DNA of 64,000 nucleotides from Candidatus Izemoplasmatales bacterium. Lineage in GTDB: Bacteria; Bacillota_I; Bacilli_A; Izemoplasmatales; Hujiaoplasmataceae. The stretch covers positions 1 through 64,000 of the forward strand of contig JAQVVR010000008.1 of assembly GCA_028698875.1 (NCBI GenBank). The letters run 5' to 3'. Positions 9,090 to 17,853 of the stretch are shown here, in pieces (position 1 is the first letter of the stretch; the number at the start of each line of letters is the position of its first letter). A program made the translations under genes and the position numbers. Under the pieces are notes generated by a model that did not search any database, was not told where the DNA came from, and saw only the letters and a list, made by a program, of their open reading frames with translations.

Positions 9090-9346
9090 TAGTGTTATGA
9101 GATATATTTGTAATGATTATCAAAGGACATTTCTTAAACCACAATTTTATTTTGCATATCTTGACGTAAGTTCACAAGTTTTATTTTTCACTATCAAAAT
9201 CAATTTATCTACTGGTTACACTGATATGAACATACATCAAGTAATTCTCTGATAGCAAATTAACAGATGATGACCAAAATCAAGAGAAATCATGATAGAT
9301 TTTAACCAATTTTATTGTGACTAATTATATTTTTTACTAATATTCC

Positions 9347-9376
9347 TTAGAATTTTAATTATTTATATATTATAAT
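9347..9376 (+). promoter_or_regulatory. Probable promoter of the lipid kinase gene
   Basis: TTAGAA (9347-9352) and a perfect TATAAT (9371-9376) are 18 nt apart, about 45 nt before the GTG start. Confidence 0.5.
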
Positions 9377-9420
9377 ACTAAAGTAATGTATTTGCATAGT
9401 CAAGACTAGGAGGTGCTCCT

Positions 9421-10308
9421 GTGAGTAAAGCTGCTTTGCTAATCATTAACCCTCGAGCCGGTAAAATGCGAGGCAATCGTTTTTTAGCGGAAATCATTAG
9501 TATTTTCACTGACCATGGTTTTGACAACTGTGTCTATATGACAAGACATCCTGGCGATGGTGTGGATATCTGCAAAACTCATGCCAAAGACTTTAATCTA
9601 GTCGTGGCAATTGGCGGTGACGGAACTCTAAACGAAGTAATCTCAGGAATGATTGAATCGGGAGTCAAAAAGCCTCTTGGTTACATCCCCGCCGGCAGCA
9701 CCAATGTCTTTTCGGGAAACTTGGGATTGACTCCCGATATCCTCTCAGCCGCAAAACGAATTATGAAATGCTCATCAAAACCAATGGATATCGGACGTTT
9801 TGAAAACCGGTACTTCTCATTTATTGCTTCATTTGGAGCGTTTTCAAAAACGTCATATGCCACTCCACAAAACGCTAAAAACACTTTAGGCCATATGGCG
9901 TATATCTTTGAAGGCATCAAGGAAATGCCAAACATTAAACCAATTCACGTTCGTGTTGAGACTGATACTCAGAGTTTTGAGGATGATTATATTTTTGGCG
10001 CTTTTTCCAATTCACTCACTGTAGCAGGCATTCTAAAACTCGATAAAAAACGTGTGGATTTAAGTGATGGCCTTTTAGAAATATTATTGATCAAATATCC
10101 AAAAAACGCGGATCAATTCAGCCGGGTGTTATCGGGATTAAACACTAAGCATTATGATCCCGACATCATTAGTTTTTGTTCGACAAAAAAAGCTACCGTC
10201 TATGCTCCTAAAGATATGGATTGGTCACTAGATGGCGAATATGCCGCTGGTGCTGAGATAATTCATGTTGAAACCCTTCATAATGCGATTGACTTTATCA
10301 GAAAGTAA
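9421..10308 (+). CDS. Diacylglycerol kinase-family lipid kinase
   Basis: The protein has the DAGK catalytic fold: LIINPRAGKMRG at the start, the nucleotide-binding GGDGTLNEVISG near residue 65, and a C-terminal half ending in SLDGEYAAG as in DgkB/YegS-type kinases. It should phosphorylate diacylglycerol or a related lipid with ATP and return it to phospholipid synthesis at the inner membrane face. At 295 residues it has the family length. The start is GTG, set by AGGAGG 7 nt upstream. It is monocistronic with a good terminator. The gene could relate to membrane recycling together with the glycolipid enzyme at 2024-3997, but they are not linked. Confidence 0.88.
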   Translation: MSKAALLIINPRAGKMRGNRFLAEIISIFTDHGFDNCVYMTRHPGDGVDICKTHAKDFNLVVAIGGDGTLNEVISGMIESGVKKPLGYIPAGSTNVFSGNLGLTPDILSAAKRIMKCSSKPMDIGRFENRYFSFIASFGAFSKTSYATPQNAKNTLGHMAYIFEGIKEMPNIKPIHVRVETDTQSFEDDYIFGAFSNSLTVAGILKLDKKRVDLSDGLLEILLIKYPKNADQFSRVLSGLNTKHYDPDIISFCSTKKATVYAPKDMDWSLDGEYAAGAEIIHVETLHNAIDFIRK

Positions 10309-10335
10309 TTTAAATATTTCATCTTTAAGAAAAAT

Positions 10336-10366
10336 AAAACCATGCCGGTTTCGGTATGGTTTTTTC
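10336..10366 (+). terminator. Terminator after the lipid kinase gene
   Basis: A 12-bp stem, AAAACCATGCCG with CGGTATGGTTTT (one G-T pair), encloses a GTTT loop and is followed by T residues. Confidence 0.88.
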
Positions 10367-10390
10367 ATATTATTACTATTAACCCCACAA

Positions 10391-11353
10391 TCAGTTATGT
10401 TTATGTGGATGTGCAGATAACATAACTATAAACTTTTGAATTTCCATGGCAATTTCTTCGGCTTTTTCATGGTGCAAATTATGACTACAGTCCAAAATGA
10501 TTTGCTGACACTTTTTATTTTTTTGGGCAAAACGCGTTTGTGCATCCATCCACGCTTCATATCCGATAGACCTTTTTAGGGTGGTTGTAAACATTAAAAT
10601 CGGGACATCAGGAGTACCGATTGATTCGACAATGGCTGCATTTTCACATACGTGCATACACTCTTGGAAAACATCATTATTTAAAGCGTTTTTGTACGAT
10701 AAAATCTGATTTTGTCTAATTTCTTCATGAGTCAATCCGGTTTTAAATATTGGAAAAATTGTTGGAATTCTTTGCCAGCCAAAAGTCATCATGAAATGGA
10801 AGAAACGGATTTTTTTTAACCGGTTTTGGTAATTATGATAGCGCTCAGGAACAGCCATGTCTAAACCGATTATCGCCTTAACTTCCAGAGGATAATTATG
10901 AGTCCAATATATTGCTTCCAAAGCTGACATCGAATGAGGCATCAATATGTATGGGGGCATGACATTGGCTTTCCTTAACGCTTCGCGATCATCGTCTACT
11001 AATGTTTTTATATCTTTTGAATTGCCAGATTCATCTGCATATCCGTATCCGAATTTCTCTAAAACAAAAACCTTTGATACCATCTTCAATTGTGAATATA
11101 GATTTTTATAATCGAAAATCGGCGCAGTCACTCCTGATCCAGATAATAGAATAATCGTTGGAAGGCTAATACTTTCGGTGTCATTTGCACAAAAAACATT
11201 CATATTTAACCCTTTGATCTTGACAAGCAATCCTTGTGGCTTAATTTCCGCTTTTTCTTTAGGCGTTTTAGCATGATGATATGCAAACATTATCCCATTA
11301 AATAGCGATGGTAACAAAATTAAAGCAATCAAAACATAGATACTCCAATGCAT
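10391..11353 (-). CDS. Membrane-anchored alpha/beta hydrolase
   Basis: An N-terminal hydrophobic segment (about 3-24) probably anchors the protein. The rest is an alpha/beta-hydrolase fold: LLSGSGV as oxyanion region, PHSMSA as nucleophile elbow (Ser in a non-standard H-S-M-S-A setting instead of GxSxG), and a C-terminal CSHNLHH that can supply the catalytic His. Substrate is unknown; esterase, lipase or peptidase are all possible. It lies downstream of the terminator at 11508-11541, so it is not part of the methyltransferase unit. AAGGTGG precedes the ATG. Confidence 0.72.
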   Translation of the reverse strand: MHWSIYVLIALILLPSLFNGIMFAYHHAKTPKEKAEIKPQGLLVKIKGLNMNVFCANDTESISLPTIILLSGSGVTAPIFDYKNLYSQLKMVSKVFVLEKFGYGYADESGNSKDIKTLVDDDREALRKANVMPPYILMPHSMSALEAIYWTHNYPLEVKAIIGLDMAVPERYHNYQNRLKKIRFFHFMMTFGWQRIPTIFPIFKTGLTHEEIRQNQILSYKNALNNDVFQECMHVCENAAIVESIGTPDVPILMFTTTLKRSIGYEAWMDAQTRFAQKNKKCQQIILDCSHNLHHEKAEEIAMEIQKFIVMLSAHPHKHN

Positions 11354-11507
11354 AATTTAACCACCTTATCAAGCTTTCAAACTTACTAGTTTTTGCATTT
11401 AAATATCATTTATACTATATGAATTATACCACTTTATGAAGTTGGTAGACACTTTAATATATCTGATTTATATTTGACAACGCTTAATTTTAATGAAAAT
11501 ATGACAA

Positions 11508-11541
11508 TATAAAAAATACGGGCTTTGAATAGCGCGTATTT
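11508..11541 (-). terminator. Terminator ending the methyltransferase/sugar unit
   Basis: On the minus strand AAATACG pairs with CGTATTT around a 14-nt loop and is followed by a T-run. It lies just downstream of the esterase stop at 11573 and marks the end of the unit that begins near 22830. Confidence 0.7.
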
Positions 11542-11572
11542 ATTATATATTATACTCGTACTGTATTTTTGT

Positions 11573-12370
11573 TTAGGGTCGCATCAGTAACCATTTTGCA
11601 AACGCGGGAAATTGTAATTCCCATGTTTTTTCCGAATGAGTACCACCTTCGGTTTCAATATATACTGTTTGTGTTACCTGGTTTTTTAGTAAGACATTAT
11701 ATAAATCCCGTGCATCTGAAAGGTATATTTTTGGAAAATTTTTGCGGGAAGGATCACTGGTTTCATTTGTTCCGATAGTCAGATATATTGCCTGGTTTGG
11801 GGAACAGTTGTTATTAACGTATTCTAAAAATGATGCTTTGGCAAACCATATTGCTGGAGAAAATACTCCGATTGCGGTAAATATTTCTGGGAATCGGCAA
11901 CCAGCATATACCGATATCAGTCCACCCATAGATGATCCCGCCATATATGTCTTATTAGATATAGTATGAAAGTTGGCATCCATCCATGGTTTTAATTCAT
12001 ATACAATCCATTTTATATAGGTTTCGCCTTCACCGCCATAAGTAGTTCCCTGTAAATACGAGATGGACTCGTTAACATTGGTGTTAATCCAGGGAGAATA
12101 CTCGTTGAATCGCTGATCAGTTGGACAATCAATTCCGACGACAATCATATTCAAACCCATTTGATTTTCAATCTCATCCAAGGTGTGATGAATATTCCAA
12201 CTGGCATTGAAAGCTGAAGTTTTCTGATCAAAAAGATTATGGCCATCATGCATATAAAGAACCGGGTAGGACTTAGTGTTTAATCCATATCCGGTGGGTA
12301 GATATATATGAATTGTTTTTTCACGATTAAATGATCGTATTTGTTTCGTTTCAACGATTATTGTTCCCAA
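11573..12370 (-). CDS. Esterase D/Fes-type alpha/beta hydrolase
   Basis: The sequence fits the putative-esterase family (PF00756; esterase D, feruloyl and enterochelin esterases): VLYMHDGHNLFD near residue 35, the nucleophile elbow AGSSMGGL near 145, and GGTHSEKTWELQFP carrying the catalytic His near the end. No signal peptide is seen, so it acts in the cytosol. The start is TTG at 12370, with AGGAG 6 nt upstream. It follows the methyltransferase gene by 20 nt and is the last gene before the terminator. It may remove acyl groups from the imported sugar, but the substrate is unknown. Confidence 0.82.
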   Translation of the reverse strand: MGTIIVETKQIRSFNREKTIHIYLPTGYGLNTKSYPVLYMHDGHNLFDQKTSAFNASWNIHHTLDEIENQMGLNMIVVGIDCPTDQRFNEYSPWINTNVNESISYLQGTTYGGEGETYIKWIVYELKPWMDANFHTISNKTYMAGSSMGGLISVYAGCRFPEIFTAIGVFSPAIWFAKASFLEYVNNNCSPNQAIYLTIGTNETSDPSRKNFPKIYLSDARDLYNVLLKNQVTQTVYIETEGGTHSEKTWELQFPAFAKWLLMRP

Positions 12371-12390
12371 AGGGTTCTCCTATCAAAAAA

Positions 12391-13395
12391 CTATTTATGC
12401 GTTTTGTAAAAATCAGTTACTGTCTCAAAGTACATAGAAATATTTTCCAAATTGGTCATCGGGGGAATATCGCATCCTGTCGATATAATAAAATTGGGAT
12501 ATTTATTACATCTGTTTAATAGCTCCAAAGTAGCATTCTTAACTGTTTCCAATGTTCCTTTCCGAAAAACATCCGATGGTGACAGATTCCCCATAATAAT
12601 TTTATTATCCGGCATCAATTTGAGCATTGTTTCAATGTCAACAGCATTACCAATATGATAGAAATCGGCATCAATACCCGCAATGCTTTCAACCAAAGGA
12701 ACAGTGTTTCCGCAATTATGGTATCCAAAAATAAAATTTTCGTCTTTAACTGCATCAGCAATTTGTTTGATGTATTGTGAAGAAAACATTTCACATAACT
12801 CTGGTGATAGTAATCCCGCAGCCGGTTCAGCCATGATTACCCCATCAGCTCCAACGGCTTTGAAAGCTAAAATATAATTAGTGATAAACTCCGATGTTTT
12901 TTTCAAAGTAGCATGAACCATTTCTGGTTCTAGATAACAATCCACCATTATTTCTGTCATATCCATTAACCGTCCCGCGAGTGAAAACGGCCCAATACAG
13001 CCGGCAAGGACTGGTCGATCGTTAATTAATTCTTTGGCTAATCGAATGCCATCAATATAATTGGCGGTTCGTTTTGTGCCAATTGGTGGTACTTTTAACT
13101 TTTCAATATCATCTTGTGTTTTTAAAATCGAACCAGTTATAGTGGGAATATCCATATCAAAAAACCGAACTTTAGCTCCAAATGCTTCGGCTTCAACCGA
13201 TAAATCCATCATGGATTGAGCAGCACTCATCGGATATGTATCCGCTAACAATTTCATTGCCTTAGCTTGATGTTTTGCATTGCTAATTAAATCAAAAACA
13301 GTAATATTCATCATTTGAATCGCAGGAAACGTCAAAATTGGCAATGTTATATTTCGATTTTGGAGCATAGTTTTTAATATAGTGGTTTTATTCAT
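12391..13395 (-). CDS. URO-D-type (MtaA/CmuA-like) methyltransferase 3
   Basis: The protein belongs to the uroporphyrinogen-decarboxylase superfamily branch that includes the zinc methyltransferases MtaA, MtbA and CmuA. The expected zinc ligands are present: HNC (about His226 and Cys228 from this start) and a late STGCDIPP. Members move methyl groups to or from a corrinoid protein. The IGPFSLAG and AEPAAGLLSPE stretches are typical of this branch. ATG at 13395 is chosen because GAGG lies 7 nt before it; it overlaps the preceding stop by one base (TGATG), a sign of translational coupling. Of the three paralogues in the unit this has the clearest ligand set. It may move a methyl group between the corrinoid and another acceptor; the direction is not known. 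Confidence 0.83.
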   Translation of the reverse strand: MNKTTILKTMLQNRNITLPILTFPAIQMMNITVFDLISNAKHQAKAMKLLADTYPMSAAQSMMDLSVEAEAFGAKVRFFDMDIPTITGSILKTQDDIEKLKVPPIGTKRTANYIDGIRLAKELINDRPVLAGCIGPFSLAGRLMDMTEIMVDCYLEPEMVHATLKKTSEFITNYILAFKAVGADGVIMAEPAAGLLSPELCEMFSSQYIKQIADAVKDENFIFGYHNCGNTVPLVESIAGIDADFYHIGNAVDIETMLKLMPDNKIIMGNLSPSDVFRKGTLETVKNATLELLNRCNKYPNFIISTGCDIPPMTNLENISMYFETVTDFYKTHK

Positions 13396-14450
13396 CAATT
13401 TTCCTCTTCCTCTTGCTGGGTCTTTAATAAAGCAAGGTAATTTTCATTCGATATATAATCCGGAATTGAATTCCCGCTACCTAACGCGTATCCACCCCGG
13501 GTTTTTGTCCTTATCAGCATTTTTTTAGCTCGTTCATATATCTCTACGCTTGAAGCTCGAGACAAAAAATCAACATCCATTCCCCCTAAAACTGCGATAC
13601 GAGGATGTAAAAGCTCGTACGCATCTTCCACTTTCATGATTTTGTCTTCATATGAATGACGTCCATCAAATTTCATCTCATCGATAATGTCGTCAATTAT
13701 ATCGATAAAATAACCGCAGGAGTGAAGTATCGCATATTTACCACAAGCATGTGCTTTCGCCACAATCCGCCGATACCACGGAAAAACCCATTGACGCAAT
13801 AAATCCGGTGGTAACATCGTTTGTGAATTAAAACCCCAATCATCATTACATAGAATCGCTCCCACGTAATTTGATTTCAAACACTCGGTGAAATATGCTT
13901 CGATTCGCATACCAACTTGTTCAAAAACCGCACTTACAAGTTCAGGATTATCATATATGTTCAGACAAAGATTCTCATAGCCCATGATGCCAATAGTGTT
14001 TTCCAAGATTCCATCTAATGAAAAAGGAACGAACTTGACATTCGGAGCTAAATACTTTCCCGCTTTATCAAGTATGGAAAAATCACAGTTACTAATTTTT
14101 GGCCACTGATATTCTTGATATGATTGCCAATCAATAATGGTCGCCCCACTATTTAATGACTTTGTTAATACATGTGCGTGTTCATCAGCCTTACGCGTAA
14201 AATCTAACCCACGGATGACGATACTGGCATGATCAAAACCAGCCGAATCAAAAGCGCGAATATCGGTCAATACTCGGTCAAATTCGGTAGTATTATTATA
14301 CAAGTCTCCAACAAGCATTTTTTCTTTTTCATCACCAATGATAAAGTCAAACATCACAGGTCGTGGGGCTGATTTTCTTTGTAAAATCAGTTCTAAATTA
14401 TGAAAATTTGGCATCCGTTCGGGGCTTCTGAACATGAAGATCACGCTCAC
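13395..14450 (-). CDS. URO-D-type methyltransferase-like protein 2, third zinc ligand missing
   Basis: This is another URO-D superfamily protein, 351 residues from the GTG at 14450. HSCG (His243, Cys245) gives two candidate zinc ligands. The late motif reads LGSGNSIPDY, where MtaA-type proteins have GxGCDxP, so the third Cys is absent. It may use another ligand (e.g. in HSYED near 265) or act as a different enzyme. The start is uncertain: ATGs at residues 6 and 13 are also possible, and none has a strong ribosome site. It follows the lipoprotein gene after a 112-nt gap with a hairpin and is coupled to the next gene by TGATG. Confidence 0.78.
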   Translation of the reverse strand: MSVIFMFRSPERMPNFHNLELILQRKSAPRPVMFDFIIGDEKEKMLVGDLYNNTTEFDRVLTDIRAFDSAGFDHASIVIRGLDFTRKADEHAHVLTKSLNSGATIIDWQSYQEYQWPKISNCDFSILDKAGKYLAPNVKFVPFSLDGILENTIGIMGYENLCLNIYDNPELVSAVFEQVGMRIEAYFTECLKSNYVGAILCNDDWGFNSQTMLPPDLLRQWVFPWYRRIVAKAHACGKYAILHSCGYFIDIIDDIIDEMKFDGRHSYEDKIMKVEDAYELLHPRIAVLGGMDVDFLSRASSVEIYERAKKMLIRTKTRGGYALGSGNSIPDYISNENYLALLKTQQEEEEN

Positions 14451-14500
14451 TTCTGGGTATTGTGTTTTCTATTCTTATAGTGATACTTATCATAATGATT

Positions 14501-14529
14501 CGTGCCGTCCGTATCAACCGGACGGCACG
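14501..14529. terminator. Strong hairpin inside the unit, without a T-run on the minus strand
   Basis: CGTGCCGTCCG pairs perfectly with CGGACGGCACG around a 7-nt loop. On the minus strand no U-tract follows, so it may act as an mRNA processing or stabilising element between the lipoprotein gene and the methyltransferase pair, or as a partial terminator. Confidence 0.55.
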
Positions 14530-14562
14530 CTCATTATTTGTTTAATTAAGCGAGATTATTCT

Positions 14563-16098
14563 TTAGTCTTCAATTATGAATGTGGTAACATGCGTTGTTG
14601 CATTGTAAGTGAAAGTATAGACTGCCGCAGTTTCAACATCAATCGTTGATGATTGACCAAAACCGGCTACGGAACCATCAAATAAATATTGGGTTCCCGC
14701 ACCCCAACCATAATTGCCATAACTTGTTAATACCGTACAGACATTAAAAGTCCAACCAGAACCATCTTCGGTGTATGCAGGTAATGTTGCACTGCCAACA
14801 TAGATGTTAGGATCCTCTTGAGTTCTAACTAATATAACAGCTCCACCTTCTGCTGTCATTGACCATCCGCTAAAATCACCATAAATTACTGGTGAATTCA
14901 TATTCTCGGTCGCTGTTGCCCCAACAACGTTTGTCACATTAGTAGTTGAATTATAGGTAAAACTAATTGTTGTTTGTGTCGCTAAATCAATTTTTGAAGA
15001 TTGTCCAATTCCAGCTACATATCCGCTAAGTAAGTACTGTGTGCCAGCTCCCCAGCCCCATTCTCCATAGTTGACTTTTGTGGTAACTAGATCAAAAGCA
15101 TATTCGTCTCCAGCATCAAGAGTAACAGAGCCGGTATACAAAGTAGGGTCAACAGTATCTTGAACCAAAACGATAGCTCCTGCTAACGGATCAAGTGACC
15201 ATTCACAGAAACTTCCATAGATGATCGGGGTTGCCAGTTCAACAATGTATTCTGTGACTGTTGTGATATGAGTAGCTGAATCATAACTAAATTGATATGT
15301 CGTATTGCTCAATGGCTTTAAGTAAGAGACGCCAGCCATTCCAGCAGTTGTACCATCAAATTTATATTGATCTTTAGCTCCCCAACCATAATAATCCCAT
15401 TGAATTGAGATTGCATATTGCGCTGAAGTAACAACAGCCATTGCGTAACCATCACCATCTCCGGTATACGCGGGTAAAGTAAATTCGCCTGTAAAGACAC
15501 CATCCAAGTCAGAATCAGTCAATTCCAACGCTTCTAGCGGATCAAGACTATAATCTGAGCCACGATTCATTTCGGAATTAAAGTCCCCATAAATGACGGG
15601 ATTGTCGTAATATCTAATCATTGAGGAGTCATATACAGTATGAGTCGTTGAATCAAACAAGATGGTCAAGGTTTGATTCTCAGAAACATAAATTGAGCCA
15701 AGTCCTCCTAGAGTAGATGCTGGAGCTGGTTGCAAAGCGTAATTAACTGCACCCCAAGTGCCAGAAGAGTCCCATGTTCCATTGGTAACTTTATAAAAGT
15801 GACCCTCACAAGCATTGTCTCGATTATCAGCAGTCAAGGCAACTGTAATTGTGTACCAACCATCTTTGCCATCAATTTCTGTTAATGCTGAGTCGGGATC
15901 GTTTGCAATATAGCCATTCCAACTAGCCCCAACATAATATAGTGGTGCGGGTGGTTCCTCGGTCGGCTCTTCAGTTACAGTGCCGGTCGGAGTTACCGTT
16001 GTCAGATTGGCTGTAGTAGTACTATTACATCCGACTAAAACAAGTCCAAAGCCAAACGTAATCAAAATTGTCAAAAGCATTTGGATAATTTTCTTCAT
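14563..16098 (-). CDS. Repeat lipoprotein, probable alpha-glucan-binding protein
   Basis: A lipoprotein signal ends in LVLVGC (Cys24). A Thr/Pro/Glu-rich linker (about 25-52) follows, then four related modules of about 110 residues (roughly 53-165 degenerate, 166-285, 286-400, 402-511). Each of the last three shows PVIYGDF..W, a tasty YGxWGWGAGTQY-like strand and a closing YxFTYNxTTHxTTV. Aromatic residues recur at fixed places, as in carbohydrate-binding modules such as SusE/SusF or pullulanase X25-type domains. It should sit on the outer membrane face and hold the polysaccharide. It follows the GH13 gene by 49 nt in the same unit. I cannot assign a CBM family with certainty. Confidence 0.7.
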   Translation of the reverse strand: MKKIIQMLLTILITFGFGLVLVGCNSTTTANLTTVTPTGTVTEEPTEEPPAPLYYVGASWNGYIANDPDSALTEIDGKDGWYTITVALTADNRDNACEGHFYKVTNGTWDSSGTWGAVNYALQPAPASTLGGLGSIYVSENQTLTILFDSTTHTVYDSSMIRYYDNPVIYGDFNSEMNRGSDYSLDPLEALELTDSDLDGVFTGEFTLPAYTGDGDGYAMAVVTSAQYAISIQWDYYGWGAKDQYKFDGTTAGMAGVSYLKPLSNTTYQFSYDSATHITTVTEYIVELATPIIYGSFCEWSLDPLAGAIVLVQDTVDPTLYTGSVTLDAGDEYAFDLVTTKVNYGEWGWGAGTQYLLSGYVAGIGQSSKIDLATQTTISFTYNSTTNVTNVVGATATENMNSPVIYGDFSGWSMTAEGGAVILVRTQEDPNIYVGSATLPAYTEDGSGWTFNVCTVLTSYGNYGWGAGTQYLFDGSVAGFGQSSTIDVETAAVYTFTYNATTHVTTFIIED

Positions 16099-16122
16099 AA
16101 TTCCTCCTGTAATCTATTTTTT

Positions 16123-16139
16123 TACCGAGTAACTCGGTA
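16123..16139. repeat. Perfect 17-nt palindrome between GH13 and lipoprotein genes
   Basis: TACCGAGT-A-ACTCGGTA is a perfect inverted repeat about 25 nt before the lipoprotein ATG. It may be an operator for an internal promoter or an RNA hairpin; it has no U-tract in the direction of the unit. Confidence 0.5.
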
Positions 16140-16147
16140 TGGATCCC

Positions 16148-17839
16148 TTAATTTAATCGAAAAACGACAAGACTCTTCGCATCAACGATGATACATTCAT
16201 CACTCTTGGTGATATCACCAATTAGTAAGATGCCATTTTTCTTATTTATTTTGTATGGTTCTTCACTAAAATTGACAATAATTTCTAGTTCTTCTTCTTC
16301 ATATATACGGAGAAAATCAAGAATTGTTGCGGGAGATTTTAGTGCTTGAATTGAACCTTTTTTTAGTGTATCTGAATTACTCCTTAATAAAGCAATTTCC
16401 CTAATCCATTTAGCTTCAGTGGTTTTTGTTTGACTCCAATCCATGGCTCGACGATTGGTGGGATCTTTTCCACCATCCATTCCATACTCATCGCCATAAT
16501 AAATTAATGGCATTCCATCGAGCAATAAAGTTGTTCCCATGGTCAGAAAAAAATCTTTTTGATTGCCAATGGTCCGTATAGCTCGTTCGGTATCGTGACT
16601 GCCAATTAGGTTAACCAAGTAATTATGGATTGGTGTCTTGTACAGCATTTTAATTCCAGCCATTTTCGCAAAAAAAGTAGATGAATCGATTTTTTTAGCA
16701 ACAAAATCGAGTAACCATTTGCGGAATTTATAATTAGTAACCGTGTCAAGTTGATCACCTAACGTCCATTTTCCAGCAAAACTCCAGATTTCACCAATTA
16801 TCAGAAGTTCGGGATTATATAATTTAAGTTTGTTGTGGAACTGGTGCCAAAACGCTGAAGAGACTTCATCAGCGACATCAAGTCGCCAACCATCAATTCC
16901 CAGTTCCTTTGTCCAAAACAAGGCTGCTTCCGTCAGAAACTCGATAACATCGGGATTGGCAGTATTGAATCTTGGCATTTGCGGAACAAGGTTAGCAAAA
17001 TTATTATAGTTACCCTTTTCAAAACTAACAGGAAAACTATATGGTTCAAACCAATTACAATAAGGAGAATTTTGCTGGTTTGCAAGTAGGTCTTGAAATA
17101 ATGGATTCTGATAAGAACAGTGATTAAATACTCCATCGAGAATAATTCTTATTCCCATATCGTGGGCTTTTTTTACCAAATTTTGTAAGCCGATTTTCCC
17201 ACCGTAAATGGCTTCAATTTCATAATAATCAGAGATATCATATTTATGATAAGAAGGTGATTTAAATACCGGTGAAAGATAGATAATCTTTGCTCCTAAA
17301 CTCTTAATATAATCCAGTTTTTGGATAATACCATCGAAATCCCCACCATAATAGGTATTGCGATCAGGCAATTCAGAAACAGCCTTAACATTGGGAGGAT
17401 TGTTCGTCGAATCGCCGTCATTAAAGCGATCAACTAGCAATTGATATATAATTTCTCCTTCTGCCCATTTGGGTAAAGAAAGCACCTCATCGGGATTAAT
17501 CATTGGATAATAGAAGCAATTTGTTTCTGTAGGAAAATCAATATATCCATCGGCCGTATAATTGAGCACTTGAGTTTTGCCGGTAAGTTGAAAATAATAT
17601 TTAAAGTGCTTTTCTTCAATCTGGATTGTAGTTTCGAATAAATCGGTTTGCTCATCTCTTAATATCAAATCCATTGTTTTTGAGGCCATTACATCCGTGT
17701 GATCATAAAGATTTTTATAAAATATTTTTACTGATTGAAGATCGCCTTTTTTGGATTTGATTCGAACATTAAGGGTATCTTTGCCTATCGGATAGGCAAA
17801 GACATTTTCGGGAATATGGATGATTGAAGATTTTTCCAT
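16148..17839 (-). CDS. GH13 glycosidase (neopullulanase/cyclomaltodextrinase type)
   Basis: Residues 1-115 form an N-terminal beta domain like CBM34, and the GH13 barrel follows. All main regions are present: DGVFNH (His240), GWRLDVAD with nucleophile Asp321, GEIW with acid/base Glu350, and IGSHDTER with Asp416. No signal peptide exists, so the enzyme acts on imported oligosaccharides in the cytosol. The N-domain plus barrel suggests hydrolysis of maltodextrins, cyclodextrins or pullulan fragments. It follows the MalG-type permease by 14 nt with AGGAG before the ATG. In this unit it may cleave an alpha-glucan that also carries methyl groups; that is inference. Confidence 0.92.
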   Translation of the reverse strand: MEKSSIIHIPENVFAYPIGKDTLNVRIKSKKGDLQSVKIFYKNLYDHTDVMASKTMDLILRDEQTDLFETTIQIEEKHFKYYFQLTGKTQVLNYTADGYIDFPTETNCFYYPMINPDEVLSLPKWAEGEIIYQLLVDRFNDGDSTNNPPNVKAVSELPDRNTYYGGDFDGIIQKLDYIKSLGAKIIYLSPVFKSPSYHKYDISDYYEIEAIYGGKIGLQNLVKKAHDMGIRIILDGVFNHCSYQNPLFQDLLANQQNSPYCNWFEPYSFPVSFEKGNYNNFANLVPQMPRFNTANPDVIEFLTEAALFWTKELGIDGWRLDVADEVSSAFWHQFHNKLKLYNPELLIIGEIWSFAGKWTLGDQLDTVTNYKFRKWLLDFVAKKIDSSTFFAKMAGIKMLYKTPIHNYLVNLIGSHDTERAIRTIGNQKDFFLTMGTTLLLDGMPLIYYGDEYGMDGGKDPTNRRAMDWSQTKTTEAKWIREIALLRSNSDTLKKGSIQALKSPATILDFLRIYEEEELEIIVNFSEEPYKINKKNGILLIGDITKSDECIIVDAKSLVVFRLN

Positions 17840-17853
17840 GTTGTGATGCTCCT

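Noticed and set aside
8980-9252. A 90-codon plus-strand frame in the gap before the lipid kinase
   Set aside because: No ribosome site or family likeness; it lies in AT-rich control DNA of the opposite gene.
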